From: Aequorivita aquimaris
GTDB taxonomy: Bacteria > Bacteroidota > Bacteroidia > Flavobacteriales > Flavobacteriaceae
DNA length: 64,000 nucleotides
Assembly: GCF_001573155.1 (NCBI RefSeq)
Contig: NZ_JRWG01000003.1
Location: 62,001 to 126,000, forward strand
Direction: 5' to 3'
This document shows positions 57,826 through 64,000 of this stretch, in pieces. How positions within the stretch are numbered: the first letter of the stretch is position 1; each line of letters starts with the position of its first letter. The position numbers and the translations under genes are program-made. The notes beneath the pieces were generated by a model. The model worked only from the letters and a program-made list of their open reading frames with translations, did no database searches and was not told the DNA's origin.

Positions 57826-60678
57826 ATGCCTAAAAATCCCTCCATTAAATCTGTTCTTATCATTGGCTCCGGGCCTATTGTTATTGGTCAAGCTTGTGAG
57901 TTTGACTATTCCGGTTCACAATCGCTGCGGTCATTGCGCGAAGATGGAATAGAAACCGTTTTGATAAACAGCAACCCGGCAACCATTATGACGGATCCGT
58001 CAATGGCCGATCATATTTACCTGCTTCCGCTTACCACAAAATCAATTGTTAAAATCTTGAAAGAACATCCGCAGATTGACGCGGTGCTTCCCACCATGGG
58101 CGGACAAACAGCGCTCAACTTGTGTATTGAGGCGGACGAAAAGGGAATTTGGAAAGACTTTGGGGTAAAGTTGATAGGTGTTGATATAAACGCAATAAAT
58201 ATTACAGAAGACAGGGAGGAATTTAGGGAATTGATGGAAAAAATTGGGGTAAAAATGGCACCCCAGGCCACGGCAAACTCCTATCTACAAGGAAAGGAAA
58301 TCGCACAGGAATTTGGCTTTCCATTGGTTATCCGAGCATCCTTTACCTTAGGGGGCGCAGGTGCTTCCATTGTTTATAGAGAAGAAGATTTTGACGAGCT
58401 GCTATCGCACGGTTTGGAAATTTCACCCATACACGAAGTAATGATCGATAAGGCAATGATGGGGTGGAAGGAATATGAACTCGAGCTGCTCCGCGATAAA
58501 AATGACAATGTTGTTATTATCTGTACCATTGAAAATATGGACCCAATGGGCATCCACACGGGCGATTCCATTACCGTGGCCCCGGCAATGACACTCAACG
58601 ACCGCACTTTCCAGCGAATGCGCGATATGGCCATACATATGATGCGCAGTATTGGCGATTTTGCCGGAGGCTGTAACGTTCAGTTTGCGGTAAGCCCCGA
58701 TGAGGAGGAAGAAATAATTGCCATTGAAATCAATCCACGGGTTTCCCGATCTTCAGCTTTGGCTTCAAAAGCAACGGGATATCCAATTGCCAAAATCGCT
58801 ACCAAGTTGGCCATTGGTTATACTTTGGATGAATTGAAAAACCAAATTACAAAGTCAACTTCCGCGTTGTTTGAACCTACTTTGGATTACGTAATCGTAA
58901 AAATCCCACGTTGGAATTTTGATAAATTTGAAGGATCAGACCGTACTTTGGGGCTTCAAATGAAATCTGTTGGCGAAGTGATGGGCATTGGCCGTTCCTT
59001 TCAGGAAGCGCTTCACAAGGCCACCCAATCCTTGGAAATCAAAAGAAATGGAATTGGTGCCGACGGGAAAAGTTACACCAACTACGAGCAAATTCTCGAC
59101 AAACTGAAAAACGCAAGCTGGGACCGTGTTTTTGTGATTTATGATGCAATCCAGATTGGCATTCCGCTCAGCAGGATTCACGAAATCACAAAGATTGATA
59201 TGTGGTTCCTTCGTCAATATGAAGAATTGTTTCTATTGGAAAAGGAAATTTCAAAATATACCTTGGAAACCCTTCCGAGGGAATTATTGTTGGAAGCAAA
59301 ACAAAAAGGCTACGGCGATCGTCAGATAGCGCATATGCTGAAATGTCTTGAGAGCCAAGTTTACAAAAAACGTGAAGAGATGAACATCCAGCGCGTTTAT
59401 AAATTGGTGGACACCTGTGCTGCCGAATTTAAGGCGGAAACACCCTACTACTATTCAACCTTTGAGAACGAAATGCAGCTTGCGGGCGAAAAGCCATATT
59501 CTGAAAACGATAGCATTGTAACTGAAAAGAAAAAAATTATCGTTCTCGGTTCCGGTCCCAACAGGATAGGACAGGGCATCGAGTTTGATTATTGCTGTGT
59601 CCACGGAGTGCTTGCAGCGGCGGAATGTGGTTATGAAACCATAATGATAAACTGTAATCCTGAAACGGTTTCAACAGATTTTGACGTGGCGGACAAATTA
59701 TATTTTGAACCAGTTTTTTGGGAACACATATACGACATTATACGCCACGAAAAGCCTGAGGGCGTTATCGTTCAGCTCGGTGGACAAACGGCCTTGAAGC
59801 TTGCCGAAAAACTAGATCGTTACGGTATTAATATTATCGGCACCACATATAAATCGCTGGACTTAGCAGAAGACCGAGGAAGTTTCTCAACACTTTTAAA
59901 AGAAAACAACATTCCTTACCCAGAATTTGGAACGGCAGAAACCACAGAAGAAGCACTTGCACTTGCAGACCAGCTTGACTTTCCGTTATTGATTCGTCCT
60001 TCCTATGTTTTGGGTGGACAAGGGATGAAAATCGTGATCAACAAAAAGGAATTGGAAGAGCACGTGGTTGATTTACTTCGAAAAATTCCGAATAACAAAT
60101 TATTGCTGGACCATTATTTGGACGGCGCCATTGAAGCCGAAGCAGATGCAATCTGCGATGGTGAAAATGTATATATTATTGGCATAATGGAACATATTGA
60201 GCCCTGCGGAATCCATTCCGGAGACTCAAACGCAACCTTGCCACCTTTCAACATCGGGGAATTTGTAATGCAACAAATAAAGGACCATACCACGAAAATT
60301 GCCAAATCACTCAACACAGTTGGACTCATAAATGTCCAGTTCGCCATAAAAGACGATATAGTTTACATTATTGAGGCCAATCCGCGCGCCTCGCGAACAG
60401 TTCCCTTTATTGCGAAAGCCTACGGAGAACCTTATGTAAATTACGCCACAAAAGTAATGCTGGGCCACAATAAGGTTACCGATTTCGACTTCAATCCTAA
60501 GTTGGAAGGATTTGCGATAAAACAGCCAGTGTTTAGTTTCAATAAATTTCCAAATGTAAACAAACAGCTAGGTCCCGAAATGAAGAGCACGGGCGAAAGT
60601 ATTCTTTTTATTGATAGTTTAAAGGACGATGCATTTTACGACCTCTACGCGAGAAGAAAGATGTACCTGAGCAAATAA
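57826..60678 (+). CDS. carB: Carbamoyl-phosphate synthase large subunit, lacking the C-terminal allosteric domain
   Basis: Makes carbamoyl phosphate from ammonia (delivered by CarA), bicarbonate and two ATP, feeding pyrimidine and arginine synthesis. Both ATP-grasp halves are present: SVLIIGSGPIVIGQACEFDY (about 8-27) with FPLVIRASFTLGGAGAS, and IIVLGSGPNRIGQGIEFDYC (about 570-589) with FPLLIRPSYVLGGQGMK (about 721-737). The protein ends at 950 aa after YDLYARRKMYLSK. E. coli CarB has about 1,073 aa, so the MGS-like regulatory domain that binds UMP, IMP and ornithine is missing. A TAAATTTG -7 motif (57796-57803) precedes it. CarA is not in the window. Confidence 0.97.
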   Translation: MPKNPSIKSVLIIGSGPIVIGQACEFDYSGSQSLRSLREDGIETVLINSNPATIMTDPSMADHIYLLPLTTKSIVKILKEHPQIDAVLPTMGGQTALNLCIEADEKGIWKDFGVKLIGVDINAINITEDREEFRELMEKIGVKMAPQATANSYLQGKEIAQEFGFPLVIRASFTLGGAGASIVYREEDFDELLSHGLEISPIHEVMIDKAMMGWKEYELELLRDKNDNVVIICTIENMDPMGIHTGDSITVAPAMTLNDRTFQRMRDMAIHMMRSIGDFAGGCNVQFAVSPDEEEEIIAIEINPRVSRSSALASKATGYPIAKIATKLAIGYTLDELKNQITKSTSALFEPTLDYVIVKIPRWNFDKFEGSDRTLGLQMKSVGEVMGIGRSFQEALHKATQSLEIKRNGIGADGKSYTNYEQILDKLKNASWDRVFVIYDAIQIGIPLSRIHEITKIDMWFLRQYEELFLLEKEISKYTLETLPRELLLEAKQKGYGDRQIAHMLKCLESQVYKKREEMNIQRVYKLVDTCAAEFKAETPYYYSTFENEMQLAGEKPYSENDSIVTEKKKIIVLGSGPNRIGQGIEFDYCCVHGVLAAAECGYETIMINCNPETVSTDFDVADKLYFEPVFWEHIYDIIRHEKPEGVIVQLGGQTALKLAEKLDRYGINIIGTTYKSLDLAEDRGSFSTLLKENNIPYPEFGTAETTEEALALADQLDFPLLIRPSYVLGGQGMKIVINKKELEEHVVDLLRKIPNNKLLLDHYLDGAIEAEADAICDGENVYIIGIMEHIEPCGIHSGDSNATLPPFNIGEFVMQQIKDHTTKIAKSLNTVGLINVQFAIKDDIVYIIEANPRASRTVPFIAKAYGEPYVNYATKVMLGHNKVTDFDFNPKLEGFAIKQPVFSFNKFPNVNKQLGPEMKSTGESILFIDSLKDDAFYDLYARRKMYLSK

Positions 60679-60738
60679 TAAATTTTGTGTTATTTTTTTT
60701 TCTTAAATTAGATTACTAACCTACTGAAATATTCTTTT

Positions 60739-61314
60739 ATGAAAAAAATTACTTTGTTCTTATGTTTTATTACAATGAACATTCTGACGGGTCAGAATGT
60801 TGTTGAAATTGCTTGGGGGCAAGGTGTAAATGAATCTGTTGCAAGCCCCACCATAGAAGTGGGAGATACTGTGATTTGGGTCTGGAAAGACAGTTCCCAA
60901 AAAAGCGTTACGAGTCTCCCGAACGGCAGTGAAAATTTCGGCAGCGGTACTCTTGATGGTTTGAACACTGAATTCTCATACACTTTTCAAAAAAGAGGAG
61001 TTACGGAATATGAAAATGAATCAAATCCTCTAATGCGAGGAAAAGTAACCGTGGTCGGGAAACTTTCCGTAGAAGAGAAATTTGTGAAAAACCTAAATTT
61101 CTATCCCAATCCGGTTAAAAATGATTTAATTATATCATCTATTTTTAAAATAGATAATTATCAAATCTATAACGTTCTTGGCACCTTGGTTTCTGAAGGA
61201 AAGGGTACAGGCACTTTGACCCAAGTTGACATGAGCCGATTGAATAGTGGGCTGTATTTTGTGAAAGTGACATCCAATAATTTACAGACTACGCTGAAAA
61301 TAGCAAAAAAATAA
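60739..61314 (+). CDS. T9SS-secreted cupredoxin-like protein without copper ligands
   Basis: A 191-aa secreted protein. After a signal peptide (about 1-18) comes a plastocyanin-like domain (about 20-108): VVEIAWGQGVNESVASPTIE, VGDTVIWVWKDSSQKSVTSL, EFSYTFQKRGVTEYENESNP and LMRGKVTVVG. In related proteins the ligands are His, Cys, His and Met; here those positions are Lys55, Asn93, Asn96 and Met99. The last 75 residues are a type A Por sorting domain (FYPNPVKNDLIISS, YQIYNVLGTLVSEGKG, LNSGLYFVKVTSNNLQTTLK), so it is exported by type IX secretion and likely surface-attached. Confidence 0.88.
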   Translation: MKKITLFLCFITMNILTGQNVVEIAWGQGVNESVASPTIEVGDTVIWVWKDSSQKSVTSLPNGSENFGSGTLDGLNTEFSYTFQKRGVTEYENESNPLMRGKVTVVGKLSVEEKFVKNLNFYPNPVKNDLIISSIFKIDNYQIYNVLGTLVSEGKGTGTLTQVDMSRLNSGLYFVKVTSNNLQTTLKIAKK

Positions 61315-61323
61315 CCCTCAGAT

Positions 61324-61692
61324 CTATTCGCGGTTAAAATGCGGTGACTGTTCTTTTACCACATCGTTTATAAAATACTTGGTATCACCCCAAAAGAAGA
61401 AGGTCGTAAAACGTTCTACATAGCTTACCTTTACATAGCTGCCTTGATACTCCTTTAATTTTTCAATAACATCCTTTTCTTGGTCCAAAACCGAAAAGGA
61501 AAAAATCTGTGCGCCGCTAATGCCCTGGCTAATCTCTCCTTCCCAAGTTTTTACAAGGACTCCTTTATGACTAAATTTTATAAGCTCGCCGGCTCTTGTT
61601 CCCTCACTATACGGTACAAAATACACGAAGGCGAAATATAACAGGTATAATGCCAAAAGGCTGCCAAGGATGATAATGAGGACTTTTTTCAT
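61324..61692 (-). CDS. Small membrane-anchored protein of unknown function
   Basis: About 122 aa from ATG 61692, with an N-terminal hydrophobic anchor (MKKVLIIILGSLLALYLLYF) and an extracytoplasmic domain: SEGTRAGELIKFSHKGVLVK, TWEGEISQGISGAQIFSFSV, VKVSYVERFTTFFFWGDTKY. Homologues in flavobacteria are sometimes labelled 6-phosphogluconate dehydrogenase, which has no support in this short sequence. It starts seven bases after the rmuC stop and is probably its operon partner. Confidence 0.82.
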   Translation of the reverse strand: MKKVLIIILGSLLALYLLYFAFVYFVPYSEGTRAGELIKFSHKGVLVKTWEGEISQGISGAQIFSFSVLDQEKDVIEKLKEYQGSYVKVSYVERFTTFFFWGDTKYFINDVVKEQSPHFNRE

Positions 61693-61699
61693 AACTTTC

Positions 61700-63028
61700 T
61701 TATTGGTTGTCAAAGTTTTCCTCCGCTTTTTTCAGCAATTTTTCGTTTACTTGCTTACTCGCCTTGGAACCTAATTTTTTTAGACGCTCTACCTTGGATA
61801 TCAAATTTCCTTTTCCGGTAAGTTTCACCATTGTGCTGTCGTAACTGCCTTTTACGGTATTTAACTGGTTGCCTACTTTTATCAAGTCTTCGGTTAGGTT
61901 TACAAATTGGTCATAAAGCCTGCCTGCCTGTGTGGCAATTTCAATAGCATTCTGTTGTTGTTTCTCGTTGGTCCACATACTGTCCACTGTTCGCAAGGTT
62001 GCCAGTAGGGTAGAAGGAGTAACAATCACTATGTTTTTCTCAAAAGCCCAGTTGTAAATATTGTTGTCCTGATTAATGGCAACTGCAAATGCAGGCTCAA
62101 TAGGAACAAATAGCAAAACAAAATCCGGACTTTCAATTTCGTAGAGCGTGTGGTAATTTTTGCCGCTTAGTTGCTCAATATGCTTTTTCAGGGAGGTTAC
62201 GTGCTCTTTTAAGAAACGGGCCCTTTGGTCTTCATCTTCCTCGTTTACAAAACGCTCATACGCCACCAGGGAAACCTTTGAATCTATAATCATTTTCTTG
62301 TTATCCGGAAGGTGCAGCACGACGTCGGGCAATACACGCCTCCCCTCATCAGTAGTGAAACTGTTTTGAACAAAATATTCACGGTCTTTTTCCAAACCAC
62401 TCTTTTCGAGTACACGTTCCAAAACCAATTCGCCCCAATTTCCCTGTATTTTGCTATCCCCTTTCAAGGCTTTGGTCAAGTTTGTAGCCTCCTTGCTCAT
62501 TTGCTCGTTCAGCTCTTTCAAACCAATAATTTGCTGTCGCAACATTGCGTGGCGGTCAATACTTTCCTTATGGGTGTCTTCCACGCGTTTTTCGAAATTT
62601 TTTATTTTCTCCTGAAGTGGATTCAGAATTATTTCCAGACTTTCCTTATTCTGTTTTGAAAATTTAGTGGATTTTTCATCCAGGATTTTATTGGCAAGAT
62701 TTTCAAATTCCTTGGTAAATTTCTCCTGAAGTTTTTCAACCTCTGCTTTCTGTTCGCGGTTGCGGTTTTCAAGATTTTCAAATTCTGAATTGCGCCGCGT
62801 GAGCAACATATTAATCTGCTCCTTTTCCTGCCTGATTTGTTCTTTTTCGCGCAAGGCGGTCTCAAAACGCTCGTTCAGTTTTTCTGATTGCAGTTGCGCG
62901 TTTTCCAGGCGTTCTTCCAGTTTGCTGGTTTCGGTTTTACCCTTTAAACGGGCAAAATAATTACCCAAAAAAGCTCCGATTAATAAGCAAATGGCAGCAA
63001 GTAAGAGGAATAGAAAAGTTTCGTTCAA
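61700..63028 (-). CDS. rmuC: DNA recombination protein RmuC
   Basis: A 442-aa protein with an N-terminal transmembrane anchor (about 4-24), a long coiled coil (about 32-175, with LENAQLQSEKLNERFETALR) and the RmuC nuclease-like domain (about 190-420): GDSKIQGNWGELVLERVLEK, VLPDVVLHLPDNKKMIIDSK and NWAFEKNIVIVTPSTLLATL. RmuC limits inversions at short inverted repeats in E. coli. The start is TTG 63028, because no ATG lies before the anchor. A homologue in a repeat-rich genome is worth noting. Confidence 0.92.
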   Translation of the reverse strand: MNETFLFLLLAAICLLIGAFLGNYFARLKGKTETSKLEERLENAQLQSEKLNERFETALREKEQIRQEKEQINMLLTRRNSEFENLENRNREQKAEVEKLQEKFTKEFENLANKILDEKSTKFSKQNKESLEIILNPLQEKIKNFEKRVEDTHKESIDRHAMLRQQIIGLKELNEQMSKEATNLTKALKGDSKIQGNWGELVLERVLEKSGLEKDREYFVQNSFTTDEGRRVLPDVVLHLPDNKKMIIDSKVSLVAYERFVNEEDEDQRARFLKEHVTSLKKHIEQLSGKNYHTLYEIESPDFVLLFVPIEPAFAVAINQDNNIYNWAFEKNIVIVTPSTLLATLRTVDSMWTNEKQQQNAIEIATQAGRLYDQFVNLTEDLIKVGNQLNTVKGSYDSTMVKLTGKGNLISKVERLKKLGSKASKQVNEKLLKKAEENFDNQ

Positions 63029-63146
63029 TTTTTTAAGTTATTAGGTTAATGAGTAATTTGAAAAAAGACTATTTTTCAAAGTTTTGGTTTGATGATAAAG
63101 ATAAGAAGTTATACTGAATCAATTAGCTCAGTACCTGTATAACTAA

Positions 63147-63941
63147 TTAACTTTTTATCTTAAACCGCCCCGTTTTTCCATCGAAATCAATAGTTTCTTT
63201 TGGAAATAATGTATCAAACCGTCCGGCCTCAATCAGCTTGCACGGATCATCGAAATAGGTTTCATTCTTTGCCATCACCAGCATCTTGTCGGTAAGTTGG
63301 ATAGCCAAATCTATTTCGTGGGTCGAAAAAAGAATCGTCTTTTGCGTTTCCGAGGCTAACTTTTTCAATAATTTCAGAATATAGGCACGGTGGTAAATAT
63401 CCAAATGCGTTGTTGGTTCGTCTAGAATAATTAACGGCGTGTCCTGCGCCAATGCTCTCGCTATCGCCACCCGCTGCATTTGGCCATCGCTCAGTTCAAA
63501 ACATTTTCTATTTGCAAGGGTTGCAGTTTCGGTTGCTTCCAGCGCAGCTTGAATTTCTTTTTTATCTGCTTCGGAAAGTGAACCCATCCAATTTGTGTAA
63601 GGCTGTCTGCCCAAGGAAACCAGCTCCAGCACCGACAGGTTTTTTGAGGCAGGGGCTTCGGTCAAAACAACGCTTAAACGGGTTGCGAGTTGGAAAGCGG
63701 AATAATCCGAGATATTCTTCCCATTTAAAAAAACGTCACCTTTTAAAGCAGCCTGCATACCCGTTAATGTGCGCAGCAAGGTGGATTTACCAATTCCATT
63801 AGCACCCACGAGTCCTACCAATTCCCCTTTTTTAATGGAAAAATTGATTCTATCGGCAATTATAAGATTGTCGCCTTTTTTCGAATAACCCACCGCAAGG
63901 TTTCGCGTTTGTAAAATACTATGTTTTTCTTCCAAAGCCAT
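63147..63941 (-). CDS. ABC transporter ATP-binding protein, FecE/BtuD type
   Basis: A 264-aa ATPase of the iron-siderophore/heme/cobalamin importer family. Walker A is LVGANGIGKSTLLRTL (about 39-54), the signature is LSDGQMQRVAIARAL (about 143-157; Asp replaces the first Gly of LSGGQ), Walker B is LIILDEPTTHLDI and the H-loop FSTHEID. ATG 63941 shares a base with the stop of the upstream permease (TAATG). B12 import would fit the presence of methylmalonyl-CoA mutase, but iron chelates are equally possible. Confidence 0.93.
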   Translation of the reverse strand: MALEEKHSILQTRNLAVGYSKKGDNLIIADRINFSIKKGELVGLVGANGIGKSTLLRTLTGMQAALKGDVFLNGKNISDYSAFQLATRLSVVLTEAPASKNLSVLELVSLGRQPYTNWMGSLSEADKKEIQAALEATETATLANRKCFELSDGQMQRVAIARALAQDTPLIILDEPTTHLDIYHRAYILKLLKKLASETQKTILFSTHEIDLAIQLTDKMLVMAKNETYFDDPCKLIEAGRFDTLFPKETIDFDGKTGRFKIKS

Positions 63942-64000
63942 TAAAAGAAAAGTTTTCGTTTGCGTACCAACAGCCAAATTACCACCGGCGCGCCTACCAG
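63941..64000 (-). CDS. C-terminus of a FecCD-family permease (partial)
   Basis: Twenty codons at the window edge, ending LVGAPVVIWLLVRKRKLFF and TAA (complement of 63941-63943). GAPVVIWLLVRKRK is the typical end of BtuC/FecC/FecD permeases, the last transmembrane helix and cytosolic tail. It is directly upstream of and coupled to the ATPase gene. Confidence 0.85.
   Translation of the reverse strand: MVGAPVVIWLLVRKRKLFF

Noticed and set aside
61324-61692. 6-phosphogluconate dehydrogenase as the label for the gene after rmuC
   Set aside because: Only about 122 aa with a membrane anchor; no Rossmann fold or sugar-phosphate motif.

Overview
The window is chromosomal DNA from a Bacteroidota, most likely the family Flavobacteriaceae. 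The evidence is a protein with a type IX secretion (Por) C-terminal sorting domain, promoters of the Bacteroidota form TTG-N19-22-TAnnTTTG upstream of rpsF, rpmE, rpmH, the HU gene, udk and a tRNA, heterodimeric methylmalonyl-CoA mutase, and many uncharacterised families typical of flavobacteria (DUF4290, DUF2911, DUF4199, DUF6122, DUF6495). Genus cannot be fixed from sequence reading alone. No prophage, insertion sequence, CRISPR array or rRNA operon was seen; one tRNA gene is present. Non-ATG starts are frequent: TTG seems to be used by priA, hisS, recQ, the photolyase gene, rmuC and several others. || Layout. 1-5.5 kb: ribH, a small membrane protein, mutL, two tandem rhomboid proteases and a membrane-anchored EEP-family hydrolase, tightly packed on the + strand. 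5.5-11.7 kb: a WbqC-like gene, then an overlapping + operon udk, divIC-like, mutA, a 57-aa membrane protein, a lipoprotein and mutB (uridine salvage, division, propionate/succinate interconversion). 11.7-15 kb: the accessory part of the window, with an AT-rich HNH-like gene, two hypothetical genes, a 16-bp and a 21-bp tandem array around a 243-aa protein gene, a collapsed DinB-family gene and several 7-bp tandem repeats. 15-25.9 kb: rlmH, nadC, yihY-like, DUF2147, priA, a LytTR regulator, rpsF-rpsR-rplI, an ABC permease and hisS. 25.9-29.6 kb: a small-protein cluster, tRNA-Met, a START-like protein, a class IV aminotransferase, YqgE and HU. 29.7-35.6 kb: fmt-recQ-ATPase on the - strand facing DUF493, DUF4290 and murA. 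36-40 kb: a ferredoxin-like protein and a photolyase/SDR/SRPBCC operon. 40-47.8 kb: DUF2911, an ECF sigma operon, an MsbA-like exporter, a phospho-sugar mutase and a glycosyltransferase. 47.9-64 kb: rpmE, a nucleotidyltransferase-like protein, a peptide-binding lipoprotein, mtaB, a lytic transglycosylase, rpmH, carB, a T9SS-secreted cupredoxin-like protein, rmuC and the end of a FecCD/FecE-type importer. || The most striking feature that is not a gene is a family of degenerate heptanucleotide tandem repeats. At least twelve loci each use a different or related 7-mer. They lie in intergenic gaps next to start codons, stop codons and promoters. In one case the repeat is translated as the N-terminus of MutB, and in another it marks the deletion junction of a DinB-family remnant. 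The best candidate for an undescribed system is the 243-aa orphan gene at 13.16 kb with its flanking 16-bp and 21-bp arrays.
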